Shown in pieces: positions 1 to 8,262 of a stretch of 64,000 nucleotides of DNA. The notes below the pieces were generated by a model, which made no database searches, was not told where the DNA came from, and saw nothing but the letters and a program-made list of their open reading frames with translations. Position 1 is the stretch's first letter; each line of letters starts with the position of its first letter. Source of the DNA: Anaeropeptidivorans aminofermentans (GTDB lineage Bacteria > Bacillota > Clostridia > Lachnospirales > UBA5962); the NCBI RefSeq assembly GCF_940670685.1, contig NZ_OW711693.1:2914001-2978000 (forward strand). Direction: 5' to 3'. A program made the translations under genes and the position numbers.

Positions 1-529
1 ATTTTGTGGCAAGCTTAAAGCTTCCCGCTTTAAATTCACCTAAGGTATTTCCTTTGCTCCTCGTTCCCTCCGGAAAAACAACCATGGAATATCCGCTTTT
101 TAAAATTTCTATTCCTTCCAAAATGGCCTTTGCCGATTTTTTTATATCAGACCTATCCATGAATACACATCTTAATTCCGTCATCCAGTCTCTTAAAAGA
201 GGAATTTTAAGCATTTCAGTTTTTGCAATAAAACCCTTATCCTTATTGATACAGGCTATAAATACGGCGATATCAAAATTGCTTTGATGGTTGCTTACGA
301 ATAAAACATGCTCTTTCGGTATATTCTCTTCCCCGGCTACTTTTATTCTTGCGCCGGAATTTCTTATTTGCTTTTTCGCCCATTTTACGACTACTTTATT
401 TATGAGAGCCTCATATTCTCTTTGTTCCATATTGTTCTTTTGCTTTCTTACTTTGTTCAATTCAGGAGTTTTGAATAAAAGGCTTACGGCAAAATAAACA
501 TACCAGTAAACAGTTCTCAATATTGTCAT
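1..529 (-). CDS. plsC: 1-acyl-sn-glycerol-3-phosphate acyltransferase (PlsC family), 3' end cut by window edge
   Basis: Reading the minus strand from ATG at 529 gives a protein beginning MTILRTVYWYVYF, with a hydrophobic N-terminal anchor. It carries the two hallmark acyltransferase motifs: NHQSNFD (the catalytic HX4D) at about residues 69-75 and FPEGTRS at about 151-157. PlsC transfers an acyl chain to the sn-2 position of lysophosphatidic acid, making phosphatidic acid at the inner face of the membrane. A CAGGGGG ribosome site lies upstream of the start. The C-terminus lies outside the window, so the exact subfamily cannot be decided. Family assignment is firm. Confidence 0.88.
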   Translation of the reverse strand, partial: MTILRTVYWYVYFAVSLLFKTPELNKVRKQKNNMEQREYEALINKVVVKWAKKQIRNSGARIKVAGEENIPKEHVLFVSNHQSNFDIAVFIACINKDKGFIAKTEMLKIPLLRDWMTELRCVFMDRSDIKKSAKAILEGIEILKSGYSMVVFPEGTRSKGNTLGEFKAGSFKLATK

Positions 530-1015
530 AAAAAATACCCCCTGTTATAATAGCTTTCCAGTGCATAAATAAAAAATTCATCTTACTATATTAACATGGT
601 TTATGCATGGTTTACAATACCCCTGATTTGCCTAAGAAACGTAATTATGATATACTTATAAAATCAGTAGGTATTAAAACTGTTTAAGCGTTAGCCATGT
701 ACAGTCAATTTGCTTTATAACCCTGTAAGGATTGCTTTAAAGGGCATAAAATAAGAGAAAGGCAAAAATGGCTCAGAATTTTCGCTTCATGAAAATCATA
801 TTTTGTATGTTTGGATATTTTTCTGATTCTGTCTTCGAGCCGAAGGATTTTTCCGTTCCAATTGACTATGCTGCTGTTTTATATGAATTCAGTTATATTA
901 TTTAAATTTCTTAATACTGTATTTTATAAGAAAATCTTGAAATATCGAACCCTCCCTGAGTCATGATAAGCGCTTATCTATTTTTATAGACCCGTGATGA
1001 AAAGGAGTTGTTACA
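530..1015. other. Intergenic region with a degenerate family-2 repeat and a 14-bp palindrome
   Basis: There is no convincing gene between divergent plsC and the YitT-like gene. Positions 700-765 resemble the inside of the family-2 dispersed repeat (AGTCAATTTGCTTT ... AAGGGCATAAAATAAGAGAAA). A perfect palindrome GATAAGCGCTTATC lies at 965-978, about 40 bases before the downstream start codon, and could be an operator; no regulator is indicated. Confidence 0.5.
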
Positions 1016-1666
1016 ATGAAATCCCCAGGAAAGGGACGTTTAAAGGCCCTTTACCCTTATTTTGTAATTGCCTTGGGAACCGCAATCTCAACCTTCGGCA
1101 TACGCAATATTCATTCAAGAACCCATATTACAGAGGGCGGCGTTTTAGGCATGGTACTTCTGCTGAATTACTGGCTTAAAATTTCCCCGTCGATTGTAAC
1201 ATTGATTCTTGACGGAATATGCTATGCGATGGGCTTTAAATATCTCGGAGGCAAATTTTTAAAACTTTCGCTTTTTGCTACATGCTCCGTATCATTTTTC
1301 TACTGGTTTTACGCCTTATTTCCTTATGCTTTGCCGGACTTATCGGGCAATCCCCTACTGGCTTCTATTTTAGGCGGATTATTTATCGGTGTAGGAATCG
1401 GCCTTGTGGTTCGCACAGGGGCCGCCGCCGGCGGTGATGATGCTTTAGCGCTTATTATAAGCCATTTGACAAAATGCCCTATATCAAGAGCCTACCTTGC
1501 AACAGACCTGATTGTTCTTGTTTTAAGCTTAAGCTATATTCCTTTTGGGAAAATTATATTCTCTTTGATAACAGTTACTGTTTCTTCATTGGTAATCGGT
1601 GTTGTAGATAATCTTGGAAAGCAGAAAGCCAAAGAAATAAAAAATATCGCAGAGCAGGCAGTATAG
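1016..1666 (+). CDS. YitT-family (DUF161) integral membrane protein
   Basis: The 216-residue protein has about five to six hydrophobic segments. It carries the pattern of the YitT/DUF161 family: an N-terminal helix followed by NIH..THITEGGVLG, then a second glycine-rich half ILGGLFIGVGIGLVVRTGAAAGG with a GGDD turn. Typical YitT proteins are about 280 residues and end in a cytoplasmic DUF2179 domain. Here the protein stops about 20 residues after the last membrane helix, so that domain is absent. The start at 1016 is supported by AAAGGAG 9 bases upstream. The molecular function of the family is not established; transport is only presumed. It stands alone, next to an IS200-type element. Confidence 0.7.
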   Translation: MKSPGKGRLKALYPYFVIALGTAISTFGIRNIHSRTHITEGGVLGMVLLLNYWLKISPSIVTLILDGICYAMGFKYLGGKFLKLSLFATCSVSFFYWFYALFPYALPDLSGNPLLASILGGLFIGVGIGLVVRTGAAAGGDDALALIISHLTKCPISRAYLATDLIVLVLSLSYIPFGKIIFSLITVTVSSLVIGVVDNLGKQKAKEIKNIAEQAV

Positions 1667-1699
1667 TTATATTCAACATGATATTAAATAAAATAGTTT

Positions 1700-2440
1700 A
1701 AATCATGACCACCCTTAAAAGGGTGGTTTGAGCTAGGCCTGTAAGGCCTTGTTACCGGCCAGCATCTCAAGATGCTAGCTTTCACTTAAGTTCAAGCCCC
1801 TATGCCCTTGCCTCTTTTGCTTAGCCCTTAAGGGCTATTTGTATTACCAGCTAACCCCTAAAGGGGTCTTCATATTCTTTGACACTCAGCTTATCTAGAG
1901 CAATGTCATGTTGCTCTTATTCTCTGATGTATTTCTGGATGGTAGCTTCGTTCAGTCCTACCGTACTGACATAATAGCCAACTGACCAAAAATGCCGATT
2001 CCCAAACTTGTACTTCAAATTTGCATGTCGATCGAAAATCATCAGGGCACTTTTCCCTTTTAGATATCCCATAAAACTTGAAATGCTGATCTTTGGTGGA
2101 ATGCTCACTAACATATGCACATGATCTGGCATCAGGTGACCTTCGATCAGTTCTACGCCTTTGTAGCCGCATAACTCTCGAAGAATTTTCCCAATCGACT
2201 CTCGATATTGATTGAAGATGATTTTACGTCTATACTTTGGAGTGAACACAATGTGATATTTGCACATCCACTTTGTGTGGGACAAACTATTATGTTGGTT
2301 TGCCATTGAAACACCTTTCCTTTCTGCATAGTGGCTTGAACACTCACTATTCTATTGGAAAGGTGTTTCTTGTGGTAGAACCTTTTGGTCCTCTACCCGC
2401 ATAGCGGGTAGTTTTTTGTTTCGCACGCTATGCGAGCTCA
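1700..2440 (-). mobile_element. IS200/IS605-family single-gene insertion sequence (IS200-like)
   Basis: The element contains one tnpA-like gene on the minus strand and no tnpB. Ends were placed by structure: subterminal hairpins lie at about 1708-1725 (CCACCCTT / AAGGGTGG) and 2390-2412 (CTACCCGC / GCGGGTAG). IS200 elements lack terminal inverted repeats and use such hairpins. A further stem GAAACACCTTTCC / GGAAAGGTGTTTC (about 2308-2370) covers the ribosome site of tnpA, the known self-limiting feature of IS200 transcripts. Exact boundaries need comparison with an empty site. Confidence 0.7.
1851..2306 (-). pseudogene. tnpA: IS200-type transposase TnpA with in-frame stop codon
   Basis: The first 129 codons (2306-1917) encode an IS200 Y1 (HUH) transposase: MANQHNSLSHTKWMCKYHIV, the metal-binding HVHMLV motif, and the catalytic-tyrosine region YYVSTVGLNEATIQKYIRE. 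A TAA follows at 1917-1919. Reading past it in the same frame gives EQHDIALDKLSVKEYEDPF and a stop at 1851, which is the normal C-terminal tail of 151-152-residue IS200 transposases. The simplest explanation is one CAA to TAA change that removes about 22 residues. The catalytic residues are kept, so residual activity cannot be excluded. HUH transposases act as dimers on single-stranded DNA hairpins. Confidence 0.85.
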
Positions 2441-2459
2441 ACTGGCTTAAGCCATAATA

Positions 2460-2499
2460 AAAAATGATTTACAAGTCTAGACTTGTAAATCATTTTTTA
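2460..2499. repeat. Perfect 40-bp inverted repeat, terminator-like in both directions
   Basis: An uninterrupted palindrome is centred on TCTAGA at 2477-2482, with arms AAATGATTTACAAG / CTTGTAAATCATTT flanked by A and T runs. It lies just outside the IS200 element and could end transcription from either side. Confidence 0.6.
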
Positions 2500-2593
2500 T
2501 GGCATCGTAATATGAATTTAAGAATAACAGCCAATTTTTTTAATACTTTGCATCAGAGTGATTTTAAAAAATACTCTGATATAGGTAAATTCA

Positions 2594-2833
2594 AATAAAA
2601 TAGTAGCATTGTCAATTTACTTTTCTCTTATTTTATGCCCTCTAAAGCCAAATATAGTAAATTTATCATGAGGAAGTAGCAAAAGCCTATTCCCTTAAGG
2701 CTCAAAAACACGGGTTTCCTTCGGAAACGGTACATTTTTGAGCCTTAAGGGAATATACGGCTTTGCTACTGTTTAACTTTAAATTTACTATACTTATAGC
2801 AGTATAAAAGTAAATTGACTATACTGTTTCATG
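2594..2833. repeat. Family-2 dispersed palindromic repeat, interrupted by a family-1 element
   Basis: The left arm (2597-2650: AAATAGTAGCATTGTCAATT...TTATTTTATGCCC) and right arm (2804-2833: AAAAGTAAATTGACTATACT...TTTCATG) are inverted copies of each other. The same arms are seen at 3681-3848, 24144-24245 and 54147-54275. A complete family-1 element (2653-2792) sits between them, which indicates insertion of one repeat into the other. Confidence 0.65.
2653..2792. repeat. Family-1 MITE-like element, copy 1
   Basis: This is a 140-bp element with terminal inverted repeats TATAGTAAATTT / AAATTTACTATA. The whole element folds on itself: TCAAAAA and TTTTTGA arms surround the core hairpin GTTTCC-TTC-GGAAAC, and AAGTAGCAAAAGCC pairs with GGCTTTGCTACT. 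Related copies lie at 20467, 33046, 42192, 45340, 55847 and 63930. It has no coding capacity. Confidence 0.8.
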
Positions 2834-2846
2834 AAAATATTACTAT

Positions 2847-2887
2847 AAAAACAAAAGAGCCAGAGGACCTCTGGCTCTTTTGTTTTT
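2847..2887 (-). terminator. Rho-independent terminator of rpiB (bidirectional)
   Basis: A perfect stem AAAACAAAAGAGCCAGAGG / CCTCTGGCTCTTTTGTTTT with a one-base centre ends four bases before the rpiB stop codon. T-runs flank both sides, so it can act in either direction. Confidence 0.85.
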
Positions 2888-2890
2888 ATG

Positions 2891-3325
2891 TTATTTTTCA
2901 AGTCCGCAAATTTTATCTACTCTGGTTTTATGCCTTCCGCCTTCAAAGGGAGTTTCTGTAAACAGTTCAACCATCATATTGGCAAGGCCAGAACCTACAA
3001 CTCGGCCTCCAAGGCAGAGCACATTGGCATCGTTATGCATACGGGTATACTTGGCGGAATATGTGTCTGAACAGGATGCCGCCCTTATGCCTTTAATTTT
3101 ATTTGCGGCTATGCTCATACCTACTCCTGTTCCACAGCAAAGCACCCCTAACGTCCCTCTGTTAGCCAATATGTATTCGCATACCTCCTTGGCCACATCA
3201 GGATAATCAACGCTGCTGGTATCAAAGCAGCCGAAATCCCTATACTCGATATTTTTTTCGTTAAAAGCCTTAATTATGTCTCTTTTAAGCTCAAATCCGC
3301 CGTGGTCGCTTCCAATTGCAATCAT
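2891..3325 (-). CDS. rpiB: Ribose-5-phosphate isomerase B
   Basis: The 144-residue protein interconverts ribose-5-phosphate and ribulose-5-phosphate in the non-oxidative pentose phosphate pathway (LacA/RpiB family, normal length about 150). Visible signatures are SDHGG near the N-terminus, the catalytic cysteine in CCGTGVGMSIAANK at about residues 65-78, and HNDANVLCLGGR with the active-site histidine at about 98. The start at 3325 has AAGGAG 8 bases upstream. It is convergent with the IS region and ends on a strong terminator. The ribulose-phosphate epimerase gene lies 670 bases away on the other strand, a functionally related enzyme. Confidence 0.93.
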   Translation of the reverse strand: MIAIGSDHGGFELKRDIIKAFNEKNIEYRDFGCFDTSSVDYPDVAKEVCEYILANRGTLGVLCCGTGVGMSIAANKIKGIRAASCSDTYSAKYTRMHNDANVLCLGGRVVGSGLANMMVELFTETPFEGGRHKTRVDKICGLEK

Positions 3326-3360
3326 TATAAATCTCCTTACTATATTAAAATTTACACGCC

Positions 3361-3522
3361 CTATGGAAATATAAAATCCATAAGATCAAACAACGCTCCG
3401 ATAAGAATCGGGCTAACAAAGCCTATGCTTATTTTAATATTATTTCGCTTATTGTCAAGTATTAATTCGCTGTAAATACTGGGTTTTAAAGGGTTATAGC
3501 CTTTAGGCTTACGGTTTTCCAT
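3361..3522 (-). CDS. Possible small hypothetical protein upstream of rpiB
   Basis: An ORF of 53 codons from ATG at 3522 begins MENRKPKGYNPL and ends in a hydrophobic stretch (ISIGFVSPILIGALFDLMDF) that could be a membrane helix. It lies 35 bases before rpiB on the same strand. The ribosome site is weak, and I know no family for it. It may be a real small membrane protein co-transcribed with rpiB, or chance; conservation would decide. Confidence 0.3.
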   Translation of the reverse strand: MENRKPKGYNPLKPSIYSELILDNKRNNIKISIGFVSPILIGALFDLMDFIFP

Positions 3523-3680
3523 AACTTTAAAGCTATACTTTGTATACATAAAACCTTAATAAACGGCTAAAACAGGCTTTTTAATTTTATAGGCAGAGAA
3601 TTCCTGCAAATAAAAAATAAATCTATAAAAATTTTTATATTGCCTCAGCCGGACACCATAGAATATTTTAATATATCCTA

Positions 3681-3848
3681 TAGTCAATTTACTTTTCTTC
3701 CGCTGTAAGGAACAGGCTCCAGGAAAGCATAGATTTAAGGAAAAGCAAATGTACAACCTTACTGTTTTACTTTTATTCGGGTATAACTATGGGGCTTGAG
3801 AAAGCTTAAAATAAAGTAAAAGTAAATTAACAACGCTACCATTTCATG
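3681..3848. repeat. Family-2 dispersed palindromic repeat, second copy
   Basis: The left arm TAGTCAATTTACTTTTC (3681-3697) and right arm AAAGTAAATTAACAACGCTA...ATTTCATGG (3814-3848) are inverted copies. The interior is degenerate and non-coding. It fills most of the gap between rpiB and rpe; the remainder (3550-3680, 3849-3998) shows no gene. Confidence 0.6.
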
Positions 3849-3998
3849 GCGTTTCGCGTATAATGCAGATTCTAATTATATAAAATTATGCAAGAATCTG
3901 TTATAATGTATATAGTATAACAGATAATATTCAAATATCTTCGAATTTCATCAAAAATAAGTTAATTTTTTTAATCTAAACTACATTTACAGAAAGGA

Positions 3999-4676
3999 AT
4001 GTTTAAAATAGACATTAAAATTGCACCCTCAGTTCTCGCCTGTGACCTTTCGGCTCTTGCCGACGAAAGCATCAAGGTATATGAAGCAGGAGCCCATATG
4101 CTCCATTTAGACGTTATGGACGGTCATTTCGTACCGAATATTACCTTCGGGGCCCCTGTAATAAAGACGCTTCGCAAAAAGCTTCCCATCCTATTCGATG
4201 TGCATCTTATGATTTCAAAGCCTTATGACTATATAAAGGATTTTGCCGATGCCGGGGCAGATATAATAACCTTCCATCTTGAAGCCGAAAGCCCTGCGGA
4301 AGAAACCATCAGCTTGATTAAAAGCTTCGGTAAAAAGGTAGGAATCTCTATTAAACCCAATACCCCTGCCACAGAGGTTTTTAAATATCTGCCTCATATC
4401 GATATGGTTCTTGTTATGAGTGTAGAGCCTGGCTTCGGCGGCCAAAGCTTTATAGAAGGCTCCATTGATAAAATCCGGGAAATAAGAAAGGAAGCTGCCC
4501 GCCTCGGCCTTGACACAGATATTCAGGTAGACGGCGGCATCGACGATAAAACCGTTCGCCTTGTTTCTGAAGCCGGCGCCAATGTATTTGTGGCAGGCTC
4601 TTATATATTTAAAGATGATTATAAAAAGGCAATAGACCTCCTTATAAAAAATGCAGAGGAAGCAAAAAGCCTTTAA
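3999..4676 (+). CDS. rpe: Ribulose-phosphate 3-epimerase
   Basis: The 225-residue TIM-barrel enzyme epimerises ribulose-5-phosphate to xylulose-5-phosphate in the pentose phosphate pathway. Conserved motifs are IAPSVLACDLS at the N-terminus, HLDVMDGHFVPN (metal ligands H and D), DVHLM, MSVEPGFGGQ and the phosphate-binding VDGGI/FVAGSYIF. The ATG at 3999 directly abuts the AGAAAGGA ribosome site, an unusually short spacing. Family members normally begin near IKIAPS, and no better standard start codon exists in frame. A TATAAT hexamer occurs about 90 bases upstream. recD2 follows 12 bases later, so the two are probably co-transcribed. Confidence 0.92.
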   Translation: MFKIDIKIAPSVLACDLSALADESIKVYEAGAHMLHLDVMDGHFVPNITFGAPVIKTLRKKLPILFDVHLMISKPYDYIKDFADAGADIITFHLEAESPAEETISLIKSFGKKVGISIKPNTPATEVFKYLPHIDMVLVMSVEPGFGGQSFIEGSIDKIREIRKEAARLGLDTDIQVDGGIDDKTVRLVSEAGANVFVAGSYIFKDDYKKAIDLLIKNAEEAKSL

Positions 4677-4688
4677 CGGAAGTGAATA

Positions 4689-6944
4689 ATGGATAATAAT
4701 ACTAGATTAGAAGGAGAAGTCGACAGCTTAATCTATCAAAATGAAGATAACGGCTACTGTGTTTTTTCCGTAATCAACCAAGAAGACGGTGACGAAATCG
4801 TATGCACCGCCAATATTTCCAGCATAAGCCCGGGAGAGACCGTGGTTCTTTTAGGCTCTTACGTAAACCACCCTTCCTACGGAAGGCAGTTTAACGTACA
4901 AAGCTTTGAAACCAGTGTTCCCGTGACCCTTCAAGGCATGCAGAAATATCTTGGAAGCGGTGCCATCAAAGGCATCGGTGAAAGAATGGCAGAAAGAATA
5001 ATATCAAAGTTCGGCGAAGAAAGCTTTGACATTATCGAAAGCCACCCTGAAAGACTTTCCGAAATAAAGGGAATTTCTTTAAAAAGGGCTCAGGAAATAA
5101 GCTCCTTATTCCATGAAAAGGCTAATGAACGTATGATTATGGCCTTTTTGCAGTCTTACGGTGTGTCCCCTTCTCTTTCAACAAAAATATATAAAAAATA
5201 CGGTCCTAAAACCGCTGAAATCGTAAAAAGAAACCCTTACCGCCTTTCTGAAGAAATCCCCGGAATAGGCTTTAAAACCGTGGACACCATTGCCGGCAAA
5301 TTAGGGGTGGATTTTGCAAGCGTCTACAGAATCAAATCCGGCATCAGCTACTGCCTCTCCTTAGGCGCATTAAACGGCCATACCTATTTACCGAAGGACG
5401 AGCTTCTTTCCCTTTCCTGTGAGCTTTTAGGGGTTCCAAGGGAATCAGCCGAAAATGCCCTGATTGAAATGCAGGTGGAAAAGTCCATCATTCAGGCTAA
5501 TCTTTCTGATGGCATCGGCGTATTTTTAAACAGCTTTTTCTATGCGGAAAATTATGTAGCCAAAAAGCTTTTGGAAATATCCTCCCATGGAATAGAAAAA
5601 CCTGAAAACGTCTTTGACGAAATAGAAGAATTGGAAGAAACCCTTGGGATAACGCTTGCAAGAAACCAAAAATACGCCGTATCCGAAGCCATGACGGGAG
5701 GCGTTCTTGTTATAACAGGAGGCCCCGGAACAGGTAAAACCACAACATTAAACGCCATTATCGCCCTTTTAAAAAAGCGGGGGCTTGAAATAGAGCTTTG
5801 CGCCCCTACGGGAAGAGCTGCCAAAAGAATGTCGGAGGCCACAGGGGAGCCTGCAAAAACTATACATAGGCTTTTAGAGGTGAAATTTCTTTCAGACGAC
5901 TCCAGAAGGCAGAACTTTGAAAGAAACGAAGATAATCCCATAGAAGCAGACGTCGTAATTATAGATGAAAGCTCTATGGTTGATATTATGCTGATGTTCA
6001 GCCTCCTTCGGGCATTAGACCCTGCGACAAGCCTGATTCTCGTAGGGGATGCCGACCAGCTTCCTTCCGTAGGGCCCGGCAATGTCTTAAAAGACATTAT
6101 TGCAAGCGGCTCCATAAAAACCATACGCCTTGACGAAATTTTCCGCCAGGCCCAGAAAAGCCATATTGTAATGAACGCCCACAGAATAAATAAAGGGGAA
6201 TACCCTGTTTTAAACGCCGATGACAGCGATTTCTTCCTTGTAAGAAGAAACACTATGCCTGAGGTGGAATTTACAATCATTGACCTGATTAAAAAAAGGC
6301 TTCCTAATTTTAAAGGCTATGACTCCATGACAGATATTCAAGTTCTAAGCCCCATGAAAAAGTCTTTAATCGGCGTCATAAGCCTGAATCAGGCATTGCA
6401 GAAGGCCCTGAATCCCCCTTCCCAATATAAAAATGAATATGAGTTTAGAAACGTAATATTTCGTGAAGGGGATAAGGTAATGCAGATAAAAAACAATTAC
6501 ACTACCCCTTGGAGTATTTTCGATTCTTCGGGAAGGCTTCTTGAAGAAGATTTAGGCATTTTTAACGGCGATGAGGGCATTATTAAAACTATTAATTTAA
6601 AAACCGAGTATATGACCGTGCTTTTTGATGACAGCAAAACCGTCAAATATCCTTTCAGCCAGCTTGATGAGCTTGATTTAGGCTATGCGGCAACCATTCA
6701 TAAATCCCAGGGAAGCGAATATAAAGCGGTAATCATTCCCGTTCACAGCGGCCCCGCTCTTTTGCTTAATAGGAATTTAATATACACGGGAGTTACACGG
6801 GCAAAAGAAATGGTCATTCTCGTAGGAACAGAAGAAGCAATTAAAAAAATGGTAGATAACAATAAAGAAATCAACAGATATTCTTCCCTTGATTTAAAAA
6901 TCAAGAAATTCAGCAATCTTCTGACTAAAGAGGTTAAAGAGTGA
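4689..6944 (+). CDS. recD2: RecD2-type ATP-dependent 5'-3' DNA helicase
   Basis: At 751 residues this is the normal size for RecD2, the RecBC-independent helicase of Firmicutes and Deinococcus involved in DNA repair and replication-fork stability. An OB-like N-terminal domain (1-85) is followed by helix-hairpin-helix repeats (about 90-200: GSGAIKGIGERMAERI, ISLKRAQEI, IPGIGFKTVD). Superfamily-1 helicase motifs are then seen: Walker A GGPGTGKTTT at about 343, VVIIDESSMVD, VGDADQLPSVGPG, DEIFRQ, AATIHKSQGSEY and YTGVTRAKE. It sits between rpe and comFC with 4-12 base gaps, so an operon is likely. Confidence 0.93.
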   Translation: MDNNTRLEGEVDSLIYQNEDNGYCVFSVINQEDGDEIVCTANISSISPGETVVLLGSYVNHPSYGRQFNVQSFETSVPVTLQGMQKYLGSGAIKGIGERMAERIISKFGEESFDIIESHPERLSEIKGISLKRAQEISSLFHEKANERMIMAFLQSYGVSPSLSTKIYKKYGPKTAEIVKRNPYRLSEEIPGIGFKTVDTIAGKLGVDFASVYRIKSGISYCLSLGALNGHTYLPKDELLSLSCELLGVPRESAENALIEMQVEKSIIQANLSDGIGVFLNSFFYAENYVAKKLLEISSHGIEKPENVFDEIEELEETLGITLARNQKYAVSEAMTGGVLVITGGPGTGKTTTLNAIIALLKKRGLEIELCAPTGRAAKRMSEATGEPAKTIHRLLEVKFLSDDSRRQNFERNEDNPIEADVVIIDESSMVDIMLMFSLLRALDPATSLILVGDADQLPSVGPGNVLKDIIASGSIKTIRLDEIFRQAQKSHIVMNAHRINKGEYPVLNADDSDFFLVRRNTMPEVEFTIIDLIKKRLPNFKGYDSMTDIQVLSPMKKSLIGVISLNQALQKALNPPSQYKNEYEFRNVIFREGDKVMQIKNNYTTPWSIFDSSGRLLEEDLGIFNGDEGIIKTINLKTEYMTVLFDDSKTVKYPFSQLDELDLGYAATIHKSQGSEYKAVIIPVHSGPALLLNRNLIYTGVTRAKEMVILVGTEEAIKKMVDNNKEINRYSSLDLKIKKFSNLLTKEVKE

Positions 6945-6948
6945 TCTT

Positions 6949-7647
6949 ATGGTGAAGGAATTTGTAAAATGGCTTTATCCCGATAAATGCGCTTCCTGCG
7001 GAAATCTTATGGATATTCATAAAAATGAATGGCTCTGCCGTAACTGCAAAGATGCCTTTACTGAAATTTCCGGCCCTGTATGTAAAAAATGCGGGGCCTT
7101 TTATTGCTGCTGCCCTAAAGGCAAAAGCTTTTATTTTAATAAAAATATATCCTTTTTTCTTTATGATGAAAACATGAGAAAAGCTATCCATAATTTTAAA
7201 TACGGTAAAAAACTCAGTCAAGGCAGGGCCTTAGGGAAGCTTATGGCAGATTCCTTAATAAAAGCAAATATTGATTTAAAGGATTATGATTATATCCTTC
7301 CTGTGCCTATCCATAAAGAAAGGCTTCGGGAAAGAGGCTTTAACCAGTCTGAAATACTGGCTATGGAAATTTCAGAAAAGACAAAAATACCCTTAAACAC
7401 TAAAATTGTAAAAAGAATAAAGGATACCATCCCTCAAAGCACCTTATCTTATGAGGGAAGGGTAAGAAATGTAAAAAACTCCTTTAAGATATCAAAAGCC
7501 AACTATGTCTGCAATAGGAATATCATCCTTATTGATGATATTTTTACAACTGGAAGCACTGTAGACGCCGTAAGCAAAGCCCTTAAAGAAGAGGGTGCCT
7601 CTAAAATCCTGTCTCTTACCCTTTCCATAGCAGAAAAGCATTCCTAA
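6949..7647 (+). CDS. comFC: ComFC-like phosphoribosyltransferase-family protein
   Basis: The 232-residue protein has an N-terminal zinc-binding segment with CxxC pairs (CASCG, CRNC, CKKCG) within the first 55 residues. A phosphoribosyltransferase fold follows, ending with the PRPP-binding motif IILIDDIFTTGSTV at about 183-196 and containing PVPIHKERLRERGFNQSE. ComF family proteins assist natural transformation in competent Firmicutes by handling incoming single-stranded DNA in the cytosol, but they are also widespread in species not known to be competent. It starts 4 bases after recD2. A short stem AGCGTGTTTGCAAACATGCT follows the stop. Confidence 0.88.
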   Translation: MVKEFVKWLYPDKCASCGNLMDIHKNEWLCRNCKDAFTEISGPVCKKCGAFYCCCPKGKSFYFNKNISFFLYDENMRKAIHNFKYGKKLSQGRALGKLMADSLIKANIDLKDYDYILPVPIHKERLRERGFNQSEILAMEISEKTKIPLNTKIVKRIKDTIPQSTLSYEGRVRNVKNSFKISKANYVCNRNIILIDDIFTTGSTVDAVSKALKEEGASKILSLTLSIAEKHS

Positions 7648-7866
7648 AGCGTGTTTGCAAACATGCTCTAGTCTAATTGTATAAATATTGTGCCGCTTTA
7701 GTGTGAATTTACCCAAAATATATTCTAAGCCGTAATATAGTTTTTCTTAGAACATAAGCTTAATTTGCTTTTTACTGTATTTTCGCTATTTTATGAAAAA
7801 ATAAGAATTTTTGTAAAATTTGTCTAATTCTGTAGCATAGTTTTTTTAAAATATAATAAAATAATC

Positions 7867-7894
7867 TTAACTATGATCTTTTTAATGCCGATAA
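7867..7894 (+). promoter_or_regulatory. Sigma-28 (flagellar) promoter for flgM operon
   Basis: TTAA at 7867-7870 and GCCGATAA at 7887-7894 are separated by 16 bases, matching the sigma-D/FliA consensus TAAA-N15-GCCGATAT. It lies about 55 bases before flgM. The same layout precedes fliD at 41915-41942. The rest of the gap after comFC (7670-7866) is AT-rich with no gene. Confidence 0.75.
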
Positions 7895-7950
7895 TATAAT
7901 CAGAGAACAGTAGAGACAATATTCCTTTTCTTTTGTATAGGAGTGATAAA

Positions 7951-8226
7951 ATGAGCAATATGAGAATTTCCAATATTTTAAATTCATATGAAGTATCTGC
8001 CGTAGGCAAAAAAGGCCAGCTTAACAGAATGACAAGAGCTGAGGAGAAAAAGGATATGGTTGCCCTGTCGAACCAAGCAAAGGATTATCATACCGCCTTA
8101 AAAGCTGTTAAGGCGGTTCCAGATATTAGAGAAAACATAGTTTCCGAGATTAAACAAAAAATTGACTCGGGAAATTATCATGTAAGCTCCTCAGATATAG
8201 CTGATAAGCTCCTTAAAGATTTGTAA
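7951..8226 (+). CDS. flgM: Anti-sigma-28 factor FlgM
   Basis: The 91-residue protein starts MSNMRISNILNSYEV and ends KIDSGNYHVSSSDIADKLLKDL, the typical C-terminal sigma-binding region of FlgM. FlgM holds sigma-28 inactive until the hook is complete and FlgM is exported. An upstream TTG (7933) is possible, but AGGAG sits 8 bases before the ATG at 7951, which is preferred. It is the first gene of the flgM-flgN-flgK-flgK-flgL cluster, behind a sigma-28 promoter. Confidence 0.88.
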   Translation: MSNMRISNILNSYEVSAVGKKGQLNRMTRAEEKKDMVALSNQAKDYHTALKAVKAVPDIRENIVSEIKQKIDSGNYHVSSSDIADKLLKDL

Positions 8227-8262
8227 TTCCTATTTATAATTTTATGCAGGGTGGTGCGGCTA

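Noticed and set aside
1897-1919. Hairpin AGAGCAA / TTGCTCT right after the transposase stop
   Set aside because: It lies in the former coding region of the transposase tail, so it is more likely coincidence than an IS end or terminator.
5552-6280. 242-codon open frame opposite recD2
   Set aside because: It overlaps a well-supported helicase gene entirely and encodes no recognisable protein.
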